From Schaedlerella arabinosiphila (GTDB lineage: Bacteria > Bacillota > Clostridia > Lachnospirales > Lachnospiraceae): DNA of 64,000 bases. The stretch is taken from contig NZ_RHJS01000002.1 in assembly GCF_003885045.1 (NCBI RefSeq), forward strand, positions 3,712,501-3,776,500, in the 5' to 3' direction. The notes under the pieces were generated by a model. That model saw nothing but the letters and a program-made list of their open reading frames with translations, did not search any database and was not told where the DNA came from. A program made the translations under genes and the position numbers. This document shows positions 41,340-49,697 of this stretch, in pieces; the stretch's first letter is position 1; each line of letters starts with the position of its first letter.

Positions 41340-42758
41340 ATGGCAACCACACGCATCATGCCGCTGCACATCGGCAAGGGCCGCACCGAAAGCCAAGCGG
41401 TCAGTGACATTATCGACTATGTATCTAACCCGCAAAAGACAGATAACGGCAGGCTCGTCACTGGCTTTGCGTGTGACAGCCGGGTAGCCGATGCCGAGTT
41501 TCTGCTGTCAAAACGGGAGTACTTTTCCACCACTGGACGGGTACGCGGTGCGGACGATGTACTTGCCTACCATGTCCGGTAGTCCTTTGTCCCCGGCGAG
41601 ATCACACAGGAAGAAGCCAACCGGCTGGGCGTGGAGTTTGCCAAACGGTTCACCAAGGGCAACCACGCCTTTGTGGTCTGCACCCATATCGACAAATCCC
41701 ATATCCATAATCACATCATCTGGAACGCGGTCAATGTGAACTGTGACCGGAAATTCCGAAACTTTTGGGGCAGCACCCGCGCGGTCCGGCGGCTGAATGA
41801 TACCATCTGTGTTGAGAACGGCTATTCCATTGTAGAGAACCCAAAACCGCATGGAAAAAGCTATAACAAGTGGCTGGGGGACCGGGCAAAGCCCTCCCAC
41901 CGGGAGCAGCTCCGTATGATGATTGACCAGGCATTGGAACAGAAACCGGCAGACTTTGACGGCCTGTTAAAGCTGCTTGCGGAAATGGGCTGTGAAGTGT
42001 CGCGCCGGGGACAGGCAATCCGGCTCAAAGCCCCCGGCTGGAAGAATGTTGCCCGCATGGATGGAAAGCTGGGAAAAGGATACAGTGAAGATGAAATACG
42101 GGCGGTACTGGCTGGGAAAAAAGAGCATACCCCAAGGAAGAAAGCGGCTGTTCAATCAGAGCCGCCCAAGGTCAATCTTCTGGTGGATATTCAGGCAAAA
42201 TTGCAGGCCGGAAAAGGCGCTGGCTACGCGCGCTGGGCAAAGGTATTCAATCTGAAACAGATGGCGCAGACAATGAACTATCTCACCGAGCATGGCCTGC
42301 TGGAATACGCAGTCTTGGAAGAAAAAGCGGCTGCTGCTACCACCCGCCACAATGAGCTGTCGGCACAGATCAAGGCGGCGGAAACCCGCATGGCAGAGAT
42401 AGCCGTACTGCGGACCCACATCATCAATTATGTGAAAACCCGCGAGGTCTATGCGGCCTACCGCAAGGCGGGATATTCCAAGAAATTTTTAGCGGAACAT
42501 GAAGCGGATATTCTGCTCCACAAGGCGGCAAAGCAGGCATTTGACGATTTGGGTATCAAGAAGCTGCCCACCGTCAAGAGCTTGCAGGCCGAGTACGCAA
42601 CATTGTTGGAAGGAAAGAAAAAAGACTATGCCGAGTACCGGCGCTCCCGCGAGGAAATGCGGGAACTGCTGGCCGCAAAAGCCAATGTGGACCGGCTGAT
42701 GGGATACGGGGTGGAACGCCAGAATGACCGGGAAAAGGAACAGGGGCAGGATCGCTGA
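41340..42758 (+). pseudogene. Relaxase/mobilization nuclease, interrupted by an in-frame amber codon
   Basis: One continuous frame of 472 residues is broken only by TAG at 41580-41582 (codon 81). It starts at ATG 41340 behind GGGAGG. Upstream: TTRIMPLHIGKG and DIIDYVSNPQKT, with the relaxase N-terminus. Downstream: the metal site HIDKSHIHNHIIWN and a coiled-coil C-terminus. Family members read YHVRQSF here, so CAG became TAG. The 80-residue peptide lacks the metal site, and a possible GTG restart at 41631 lacks the N-terminal catalytic Tyr region, so mobilization by this protein is probably lost unless amber is suppressed. Confidence 0.88.
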
Positions 42759-42804
42759 CGCGCCTGTTTTTTCGCATTTTCTCACCGCCGCAGGCCGGTA
42801 AAAA

Positions 42805-42943
42805 GCGTTCCGAAAGAACGCGCAGCCACAGAATGAAATTCTGTGTTCAAAAGGGGCTTGGGGAATCCCCAACAAGCAGCGCCAGGAGCCGGATGGCTAT
42901 CCTGGGGCATTGCTTGCCACGTTGTCCCGCACTCTGGGACAAC
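42805..42943. other. Cluster of hairpins downstream of the relaxase; possible oriT
   Basis: Four perfect dyads lie in a 140-base non-coding stretch: GCGTTC/GAACGC (42805-42821), CACAGAAT/ATTCTGTG (42827-42845), TTGGGG/CCCCAA (42858-42872) and GTTGTCCC/GGGACAAC (42921-42943). Dense short hairpins close to a relaxase gene are characteristic of transfer origins. No nic site can be fixed from sequence alone, and MobC-like accessory genes are missing. Confidence 0.45.
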
Positions 42944-43014
42944 CCACGCACTTTGGAGGCTTGGGGTATTTATCAGATACTGCCAGCTTCCCACACACTC
43001 CACGCAATGATACT

Positions 43015-43043
43015 TTGACGTTAGAAAAACGGTGTGCTATAAT
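43015..43043 (+). promoter_or_regulatory. Promoter of the LytTR response regulator
   Basis: -35 TTGACG (43015-43020) and perfect -10 TATAAT (43038-43043) have a 17-base spacer, 28 bases before the start codon. Confidence 0.75.
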
Positions 43044-43071
43044 ACCCCTTGTATGAAAAGGGGGAATGCCT

Positions 43072-43791
43072 ATGTACCGGGTTGCCATCTGCGATGATGA
43101 ACCACACGCCGCAGAGCAGAATGAAGCCATGCTCTGCCATATCCTGGAGGACAGGAACCTGAAACGCGATATTGATTATTCCATCCATTGTTTTTCCTCC
43201 CCTGTGCCTTTGCTTGCACAGATGGAAAAACAGCCGTCCGCCTTTCACCTGCTCCTGCTGGACATTAAGCTGAAAAACGACAACGGGCTTTCCCTTGCCG
43301 CGCATCTGCGGGAAATAGACGCGGACTGCTCCATTATCTATATCACCGCTTACCGGGATTATGTTTTCGACTGCTTTGACACCCGCCCGCTCCACTACCT
43401 GCTCAAACCGGTAGACCAGGAAAGGCTGGCAAGGGTAATTGAACGGGACTTACAGGAAAATTACCACCCGGAACAGATCAGGCTTCTGGTGGATGGCTGC
43501 TGGCAGACTGTGGATGCACGGAACGTCCTCTATGCAGAAGCTACCAGCCATAAATCCGCCGTCCACCTGCAAGGGGGAGAGGTTTTGTATATCAACCAGA
43601 ATTTTTCCGACCTGCTCCCCCGCCTGAATGGGAAACGGTTCTGCCGCGTCCATTTCAGCATCCTTGTGAACCTGGAACACGTTTACCGCCTGGCGGACAG
43701 CGCCCTCACGCTGGATGACGGCCGGGAGCTTCCCGTCAGCCGCTCCCGGAAGAAAGAAGTCAAAAAACAGTATATCGCTTTCATCAAATAA
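43072..43791 (+). CDS. LytTR-family response regulator
   Basis: A 239-residue regulator. I take ATG 43072 because AAAAGGGGG is 7 bases ahead; the ATG at 43066 is too close to it. The receiver has Asp8-Asp9 (AICDDEPH), phospho-acceptor Asp64 (LLLDIKLKND) and the Lys in LLKPVDQER. The LytTR DNA-binding domain runs from about 138 (NVLYAEATSHKSAVHLQGGE, GKRFCRVHFSILVNLEHV, LPVSRSRKKEVKK). LytTR proteins bind paired direct repeats; a candidate pair is at 45785-45815. It converges with its probable kinase. Confidence 0.93.
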   Translation: MYRVAICDDEPHAAEQNEAMLCHILEDRNLKRDIDYSIHCFSSPVPLLAQMEKQPSAFHLLLLDIKLKNDNGLSLAAHLREIDADCSIIYITAYRDYVFDCFDTRPLHYLLKPVDQERLARVIERDLQENYHPEQIRLLVDGCWQTVDARNVLYAEATSHKSAVHLQGGEVLYINQNFSDLLPRLNGKRFCRVHFSILVNLEHVYRLADSALTLDDGRELPVSRSRKKEVKKQYIAFIK

Positions 43792-43797
43792 AAAAAA

Positions 43798-43833
43798 CAG
43801 TCCTTTCCGGTTCACAAAAGGGCTGGTTTTTTT
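43798..43833. terminator. Terminator between the LytTR regulator and the kinase
   Basis: CAGTCCTTT (43798-43806) pairs with AAAGGGCTG (43817-43825), followed by GTTTTTTT; A-rich on the left, so it may serve both converging genes. Confidence 0.85.
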
Positions 43834-43910
43834 ATGCCATTGGATACAGCAAATCATTCAGCGCAGAAATCCCGCCGCAGGCAGCGGCTCCGGTTCTACA
43901 AAAAGCCCTG

Positions 43911-45713
43911 TCATTCTTCCGGCATCTGCAAAGCTGTGGCGGCAGAAAACATTCCATCCGGGAATTCCAACAGCAGCTCACTCTGATATTTCTGTGCCAC
44001 GGCCTGCACTGCTTTCAGGCCGTAACCGTGAACCGTCCTGTCCGCCTTTGTTGTGTGGCACAGACCGGTTTTTTCGTCATATTTTACCGGGCCGAACCGT
44101 GGATTCTCCACACCGATGTATAAATGCGCTCCCCGGATGTGTATGCTGACCCGGAGCCATTTTTCCGCCCCTGCGGGTGCAAGGGCGTTGGCATCCAGGG
44201 CATTTTGCAGCAGGTTCATCAAAACAGTGCAAAGCTCTGTATCTGGAAACGGCAGCGTTTCCGGCGCGCTCACCTCATGCTCCACTTTAATCCCCTGCTT
44301 CTGTGCGCGGGCCAGGATCGTGGTCAGGACTGCGTTGATGGCCGGATGAGCAACGTATACCATAGCAGGAACCGCCTCCACATCCGACAGCAGGCCGTCC
44401 AGATATGTTTCCAGCCTGTCCCATGCCCCAGCCTGGGACAGTTTCTGCATGACGGTGTAATGATTTACAGTTTCATGCCGCATCCTGCGGAGTGATTCAT
44501 CGCTCTCCTGAACCACCGCAAGCTGTTCCTGGGCCATGCTTTCCCGCGCGGCCAGCACCTGCATCTGTGTTTCCCGCGCCGCCAGAAAGCGAAGCTGGGA
44601 CAGTACGCTCACCAGAAAACAAAGCAATAACAGAAAGGCGCTCCACCAGTACAGCGGGAGGTCTGGCTGATGCCAGGTGATTTCTGAAACGAGCCACTGC
44701 ATATAGGGCAGCAGCCCGCCGCCGCACAGCCCCGACAGCAGGCTCGCCGCACCGATTCCGGCGGCGGATAACAAAAGCCCCGGCAGGAACAGGCGGAATA
44801 CCTGGTTTTCATCCCGGTATTCCAGTACGGCGCACACCACAAGCGCCGCCACAGTCAGATAAAACACTTCCCCCATCCGGGAGCCGATCATGGAGAACGC
44901 AGGAACCACCGTCTGAAACCCCGCGACTACAAAATAAGCCAGCCCCGGCAGAATGGCAAAAGGCAGGAACAGCTTCCGCCATTTTTTCATATGCAGCAGC
45001 AGAAAGAGCGGCGGGAGGGCGAACAGCGCCGCCCTGGACAGGCAAAGCCACAGCCCATAAATTTCCGGGGGAAGGATATACCCGCCCCGGCTTTGTGCAT
45101 GGAAATAAAATGCCTGGGTCAGCGCCGCAAAACCAAGCAGCAGAACCGGCCAGTCACAGTGTCCCTCTGTCAGCCCAAAGAAAAACAGCCCAAGGACAAG
45201 CAGCGACACCACGGCAAAAACGGCTGCCGGGAGTGTGCTTTTCACCGTATAAGCCCGCTCAGTTTCTCTCGTTACGCCGCTGTCCGTAAGGAACAAAAGC
45301 GGGAGCGGCTCCTCTGCTTCCTTTGCTGTTTCCAATGTCACCGTTTTTCCCGCACAGTCTTTCGGCAGCATAAAGACGGCATTGCCCAGCGTTTTCCCGT
45401 CCCATGCCTCCATACGGCCTAACATCTCCCCGTCTAAAAACACTTCCGCTTCACCTGTGTGCCTGACTTCCAGCATCGGACGCCACTGGCTCTCCCATTC
45501 GGGAAGCGTCACCGCCAGCGTCAGCGCGCCGCCATATTCATAGCCTGCCTCCAGCGTCATCTCGCCGCCATTGACGCTTGCTTCCAGCATGAGCTGTTCC
45601 CGGCGTGGAGTAACCTCTGATGCCAAAAGCCCTGTCATTGCCAGCGCACAGATTAGAAATACCGCCCCTGCCAGCCATCGGGGAATTGCCCTTTTCCTTT
45701 TCCAAAGCAGCAT
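43911..45713 (-). CDS. GHKL-domain sensor histidine kinase with 7TM-type sensor
   Basis: A 600-residue kinase. ATG 45713 is chosen because AGGAGG is 7 bases ahead. One N-terminal helix (about 11-30) is followed by an extracellular beta-rich domain (about 35-170, 7TMR-DISM-like), then seven to eight helices (about 175-375), a coiled coil, a dimerisation helix with His in RMRHETVNHYTVMQ, and a GHKL ATPase (VLMNLLQNALDANALA, ENPRFGP, GYGLKAVQAVAQKY). This is the AgrC-like class that pairs with LytTR regulators. Genes for regulator and kinase converge rather than forming one operon, which is unusual. Confidence 0.9.
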   Translation of the reverse strand: MLLWKRKRAIPRWLAGAVFLICALAMTGLLASEVTPRREQLMLEASVNGGEMTLEAGYEYGGALTLAVTLPEWESQWRPMLEVRHTGEAEVFLDGEMLGRMEAWDGKTLGNAVFMLPKDCAGKTVTLETAKEAEEPLPLLFLTDSGVTRETERAYTVKSTLPAAVFAVVSLLVLGLFFFGLTEGHCDWPVLLLGFAALTQAFYFHAQSRGGYILPPEIYGLWLCLSRAALFALPPLFLLLHMKKWRKLFLPFAILPGLAYFVVAGFQTVVPAFSMIGSRMGEVFYLTVAALVVCAVLEYRDENQVFRLFLPGLLLSAAGIGAASLLSGLCGGGLLPYMQWLVSEITWHQPDLPLYWWSAFLLLLCFLVSVLSQLRFLAARETQMQVLAARESMAQEQLAVVQESDESLRRMRHETVNHYTVMQKLSQAGAWDRLETYLDGLLSDVEAVPAMVYVAHPAINAVLTTILARAQKQGIKVEHEVSAPETLPFPDTELCTVLMNLLQNALDANALAPAGAEKWLRVSIHIRGAHLYIGVENPRFGPVKYDEKTGLCHTTKADRTVHGYGLKAVQAVAQKYQSELLLEFPDGMFSAATALQMPEE

Positions 45714-45744
45714 ATTTCCTACCTCCTGCAAATTCTCTGCTATT

Positions 45745-45773
45745 AGCGTAAAGGGTTAAGCGGCCAGTGTCAA
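45745..45773 (-). promoter_or_regulatory. Promoter of the GHKL kinase gene
   Basis: Minus-strand perfect -35 TTGACA (45773-45768) and poor -10 TACGCT (45750-45745), 17 bases apart. The weak -10 suggests activator dependence; the direct repeats at 45785-45815 lie 11 bases upstream of the -35. Confidence 0.6.
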
Positions 45774-45784
45774 GAACAGAAAAC

Positions 45785-45815
45785 TGCAAAGTAGGTAAAA
45801 AAATTGCAAAGTAGG
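45785..45815. promoter_or_regulatory. Paired direct repeats, probable LytTR binding site
   Basis: TGCAAAGTAGG occurs at 45785-45795 and 45805-45815, identical copies exactly 20 bases apart (about two helical turns). LytTR regulators such as AgrA bind direct repeats with about this spacing. The pair lies between the divergent promoters of the kinase (45773) and the surface protein (45825). Confidence 0.7.
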
Positions 45816-45824
45816 AAAGCTCCC

Positions 45825-45854
45825 TTGTTATCCAAATCCAATTTTTTGTATGAT
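45825..45854 (+). promoter_or_regulatory. Promoter of the repeat-rich surface protein gene
   Basis: -35 TTGTTA (45825-45830) and -10 TATGAT (45849-45854) with an 18-base spacer. The -35 starts 10 bases after the direct repeats, the usual place for an activator. Confidence 0.55.
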
Positions 45855-45922
45855 GTGCAATAGAGAAGTATAAACGGGGAGAAACAACTCCCCCCACCAA
45901 ATATTGACAGGAGGAAAAAAGG

Positions 45923-48409
45923 ATGAGAAAAAAGTTGTGTAAATATCAGTTTTTTACACTTCTGCTGGGAGTGCTGTTCTGGATGATGCCGCTTGCGGTA
46001 CGGGCGGAGGAGCCGGCAGACGGAGGGGATAAATCCAATGGGTTTATTTTTAATGAGGACGGGTATGACCCTGCGAATCCGGACGCCTATCCCTTGAGAC
46101 TCCCGTCGGAAGAGACCGTCTATACGGCAGGAGGGGGACAGATCATCTGGACGCCGGAAACGGATTCGGCCGGAAATGTGGTCAGCGGCAGGCTGACACT
46201 GAGGGATGCGGTCATTCAAAATACTTATAGTGGAGCTACTTTTGAAAATTATGGGAGCGGAATCTGGATGTGTGTGCCTTTTGAACTGGTACTGGAAGGG
46301 GAGAACCGGATTACTTCTCAGGGCCGCGGGATCTTTCTGACTGACAGCAACAATTCCGGCACGCGGACTCTGAACGTACGTGGTACCGGGTCCCTGACCA
46401 TCGACAGCCAGATGGAAGGAATCCGCACAGACGGCGCTGTAACATTGGACGCCGTGAACCTGACGGTTACCTATGGCTTCGCGTCAGGGATCATTACGGA
46501 ATACGGGGACATTGTAATCCAGAACGGAAGCCGGGTGACTCTGAAAAACAGCGCGGGTATTACCGTGTCTTCCGCTGCGGTGAGAACAAATAACATCGGT
46601 GATGTGAGCATAAGAAACAGCCACGTGATCGCAGTCAACAGCGCCGGAACCGCAATCAGCGCAAATGGTAATGTACTGTTTGAATCCAGCCAGGTCAGGG
46701 CTCTCGGCAGCGCAGGGTATGAAGGCATGATCACATTTGGAAACGGCAAGAACTTTACTGTAAACGGCGGTTCCTTATATGTGAAAAATAATCAGACCCC
46801 AGGCTATGATATCTACCCCGACCCTAATAGTGTGAAATGGGAGAACAGCGCCGTGATATACTGCGGAGGCCCCTATAATTATCTGATCCAGAAGGGGGAT
46901 AATATCCAGTATGCCGATTGCGTCTATGACGAAGCGTCCGACCAGATCACATCTGTGGGCAACGGAAATGTATATGGAAATGTGGTTTGGAACGAGCATA
47001 TCCGTTTCCCGCTGGGAACGGACCAGCGGCTGTATATTGGCATGCTTGGAAGTACCCTGACGATTCCAGAAGGGACAACGGCAGTGATCCCGGACGGAGC
47101 CACGCTGCGCAACAGCTACGGGGGAACGGGAGAAATCGGCGTACTGACCAATTATGGAACATTGAATGTATCAGAGGGAGGGACACTCTATAATTTCGAC
47201 GGGGCTAACGGCGGCCGCGAGGTACTCACCAGGAATTTCGGCGAGATCAATCTGGCGCCGGGAGCTACATTTTTTAATACCTCTCTGTTGGAAAATAAGG
47301 GGACGATCAATGCCGACGGAACCTTATGCAGCATTCAGGTCAATTTTAACGGCGATCCGTACAATGGTGTGATTCAGAATGAAGGGACGATCAACGGATT
47401 GGTGAATATAAGAGAATCCGGTCAGGTCAGATATCAGGCGGAAGGCAATGCCGTATTAAGGAATGGACAGACGCTGGAACTGGGGGCGGGAACTGCCAAC
47501 AATGGGGCCTGGGGGACTGTCCTGGAGATTCCGGCGGGAGGAAAGCTGACGATAGAGGAAGGGGCCGTTGTAGACGCAAAAACACATGTTACGAACGAGA
47601 ACCTGTCGATATATCTGAAACTGGGAGACACTCTGGTCGTGGACGGACTTCTTCTGCTTCCGGAGGATCTTTCTGAGGAAGAACGGAACCGTCTGGCCGG
47701 AAGCATTGAAGGAACCGGAACAGTGCAGACAGGAAATACAGTCAATTTTATCATTACATTTGATCTAGGAGATGGCACGGTTGAAAAACGGCTTCTGCCG
47801 GAGGGGAGTACGTTTACTTTGCCGCCTGACCCGGTGAGGAGCGGCTATCTATTTGAAGGGTGGTATATAAACACAGACGGAAAAGAGACTGCAGCGGATC
47901 AGACGATGACCGCAGCCGGGCACATGACCATTTATGCCAGATGGAAGCCGTCAGACACCGGAGAAACGCCCGGAGGAGAGGACAAACCCGGAGAGGATCA
48001 GAAGCCCGGAGAAACAGATAAGCCGGGCGGAGAGGAGAAACCCGGAGAAGACAATAAACCCGACGGAACGGATAAGCCCGGCGGAGACAATAAACCCGGA
48101 GGAACGGATACGCCCGGCGGAACGAATAAGCCCGGCGGAGACAATAAACCCGGCGGAAGCAATACGGCCGGTACAAGCAGTGACCCGAAGGGAGATCATG
48201 CGAACGGCGCATCAAATGGCGCTGCCGGAAGCAGTACGTCAGATTCCGGCAATGGAAGGAACAAAGGTGATCTCTATGTGAACGGCCAAAATTCTGCCGG
48301 CGCGGTCCGGACAGGCGATACCGCAGATTGGGGAGCGGCGGTCCTGGGACTGGTATTTTCACTGGCAGCTATAGGAGGAATCAAATATTTGCGCCACCAC
48401 TCTGACTGA
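45923..48409 (+). CDS. Cell-wall surface protein with beta-helix-like domain and InlB-type repeat
   Basis: An 828-residue secreted protein. Signal peptide about 1-28 (FFTLLLGVLFWMMPLAVRA); a region about 90-580 rich in short Asn/Gly/Thr turns (LTIDSQMEGIRTDGAVTLD) typical of right-handed beta-helices; an InlB/Flg_new repeat about 612-674 (ITFDLGDGTVEKRLLP, then GYLFEGWYINTDGK, IYARWK); a Pro/Gly/Lys/Glu repeat (DKPGG, EKPGE, about 680-750); and an anchor with AVRTGDTADWG, one helix and a basic tail. The RTGD motif is sortase-like but not LPXTG. The start follows AGGAGG. The adjacent LytTR/GHKL system probably controls it. Confidence 0.88.
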   Translation: MRKKLCKYQFFTLLLGVLFWMMPLAVRAEEPADGGDKSNGFIFNEDGYDPANPDAYPLRLPSEETVYTAGGGQIIWTPETDSAGNVVSGRLTLRDAVIQNTYSGATFENYGSGIWMCVPFELVLEGENRITSQGRGIFLTDSNNSGTRTLNVRGTGSLTIDSQMEGIRTDGAVTLDAVNLTVTYGFASGIITEYGDIVIQNGSRVTLKNSAGITVSSAAVRTNNIGDVSIRNSHVIAVNSAGTAISANGNVLFESSQVRALGSAGYEGMITFGNGKNFTVNGGSLYVKNNQTPGYDIYPDPNSVKWENSAVIYCGGPYNYLIQKGDNIQYADCVYDEASDQITSVGNGNVYGNVVWNEHIRFPLGTDQRLYIGMLGSTLTIPEGTTAVIPDGATLRNSYGGTGEIGVLTNYGTLNVSEGGTLYNFDGANGGREVLTRNFGEINLAPGATFFNTSLLENKGTINADGTLCSIQVNFNGDPYNGVIQNEGTINGLVNIRESGQVRYQAEGNAVLRNGQTLELGAGTANNGAWGTVLEIPAGGKLTIEEGAVVDAKTHVTNENLSIYLKLGDTLVVDGLLLLPEDLSEEERNRLAGSIEGTGTVQTGNTVNFIITFDLGDGTVEKRLLPEGSTFTLPPDPVRSGYLFEGWYINTDGKETAADQTMTAAGHMTIYARWKPSDTGETPGGEDKPGEDQKPGETDKPGGEEKPGEDNKPDGTDKPGGDNKPGGTDTPGGTNKPGGDNKPGGSNTAGTSSDPKGDHANGASNGAAGSSTSDSGNGRNKGDLYVNGQNSAGAVRTGDTADWGAAVLGLVFSLAAIGGIKYLRHHSD

Positions 48410-48417
48410 TTACATAA

Positions 48418-48455
48418 GAGCCACCCTCTCCCGTATAACCGGCGGAGGGTGACTC
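48418..48455. repeat. Hairpin between the surface protein and PQ-loop/SGNH genes
   Basis: GAGCCACCCTC (48418-48428) pairs with GAGGGTGACTC (48445-48455) except at one position. It has no T-run, so a terminator role is uncertain. Confidence 0.4.
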
Positions 48456-48514
48456 GCATCATAAAAGCCATTTCAGATTATGATCTGCAGTTTTATATGC
48501 TCTGCAGCATGCGT

Positions 48515-49549
48515 TTAATGCTTCGCATATACAACCTCTTTCTTGATTCCAGGCGCTGCGGACGGCTGTCCGTCATTGGGAACATCCTCAATCACCCGGT
48601 TGCTGAGAGTGCCAACCTCCATTGCGTCCGCAAAGTTAATCGGATGATTGCGCATATGCACCTTCATCAATTCGAACAGCCGGAGGGTGGGACGCCTGGA
48701 TTCGAACACACCTGAGATATCGATGCATTTGCAGCCGGTCTGTACGGCCAGTGCTTTCAGACGCTGGTTGATCTTGAATGCGGCCGGGCTCTTTGACACA
48801 ATGGGTACGATATAGATGGACGCCTGTGTCTTTGTATGGATCATGTAGAGCAGCCATTCATATTTGGAAATGAAGTTGTCTACATCCACATTCTCATCCC
48901 GGATATCCACATCCCCCATATTTACAAAAATTTTACGGGGATTTAAGTCATACAGGCACACCTTCAGATAACGTTCGATCTGGTCAATGCGTATATCCTT
49001 GACGCTTCGGTTATAAATGGGCTCTGTGATGCGGAAAGCCTGTGCCAGCTCCCCGACCGGAAGTGAAGCAAATGTATTTGATCCGAAAAGTACGACGCCG
49101 CCTGCTTCTGTAATACTGTTAAGTTCACGATAAGTCTGCATTTCATCATCTCCTTGTTCATGCATGGATGGTTGGAAGGGGTCGGATGTATGGGCGTTGC
49201 CTGCAGATGCTTCTGCGGTGCCTTTATCCGTATTTCCCGTGTGCCCTGATATCTGTCTGCTCAGTTCTGCATTTGCCGCCTGCGCCTGCCTGTCGTAACG
49301 TGTGTTGATAAAGTAGACAATGACGTTGGCGGATACGACAACCAGATTTAAGAGGTACACGACCAACACATAGTTGAATCTGTGACTGTAGATCTTTGCG
49401 GAAATTCCTGCAATGTACCCCGTGATAATAAGCAGTATAAACTGGATGCTCATGTTTCTGGCTGATCTGGCTTTGATATTCTTGGCAAGATTCATAGGCC
49501 AGGATAATCCGAAGCAGATCAGCATGGTTGACTCTAAAAGTTCGGCCAT
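48515..49549 (-). CDS. PQ-loop-like membrane domain fused to an SGNH-like domain
   Basis: A 344-residue protein. Residues about 5-85 hold three helices with a PQ-loop-like pattern (GLSWPMNLAKNIKARSARN, ITGYIAGISAKIY, LVVYLLNLVVVSANVIVYF), as in SemiSWEET sugar carriers. A polar Ser/Gly/Asp-rich linker (about 90-135) leads to an SGNH-hydrolase-like domain: VVLFGSNTFASLP (Ser in block I), NRSVKDIRI (block II), NMGDVDI (block III). The final His is not clear. The role could be a membrane-bound esterase with a substrate-binding or anchoring domain. It lies divergent from the LysR gene. Family names are recognised by pattern only. Confidence 0.65.
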   Translation of the reverse strand: MAELLESTMLICFGLSWPMNLAKNIKARSARNMSIQFILLIITGYIAGISAKIYSHRFNYVLVVYLLNLVVVSANVIVYFINTRYDRQAQAANAELSRQISGHTGNTDKGTAEASAGNAHTSDPFQPSMHEQGDDEMQTYRELNSITEAGGVVLFGSNTFASLPVGELAQAFRITEPIYNRSVKDIRIDQIERYLKVCLYDLNPRKIFVNMGDVDIRDENVDVDNFISKYEWLLYMIHTKTQASIYIVPIVSKSPAAFKINQRLKALAVQTGCKCIDISGVFESRRPTLRLFELMKVHMRNHPINFADAMEVGTLSNRVIEDVPNDGQPSAAPGIKKEVVYAKH

Positions 49550-49607
49550 TTTTTATTCCCTCTCTTTCCTTGAAGCTCTTGTTTCATCTTCCGACTATAG
49601 TTTATCA

Positions 49608-49670
49608 TTGACGTTTGATTATGTCTAATATATAATATTTATAAAATTCATAATGTTTACATTATGAATT
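49608..49670 (+). promoter_or_regulatory. LysR gene promoter and perfect inverted-repeat operator
   Basis: -35 TTGACG (49608-49613) and perfect -10 TATAAT (49631-49636) are 17 bases apart. An 11-bp perfect dyad, AATTCATAATG (49645-49655) and CATTATGAATT (49660-49670), sits over the transcription start, 27 bases before the ATG. LysR regulators usually bind dyads near their own promoter. Confidence 0.75.
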
Positions 49671-49697
49671 AAAATAAAGGCAAAAGAGGGGTTTTGT

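Noticed and set aside
37811..45920. Intact integrative or conjugative element
   Set aside because: No integrase, coupling protein or type IV secretion genes in the window, and the relaxase is broken.
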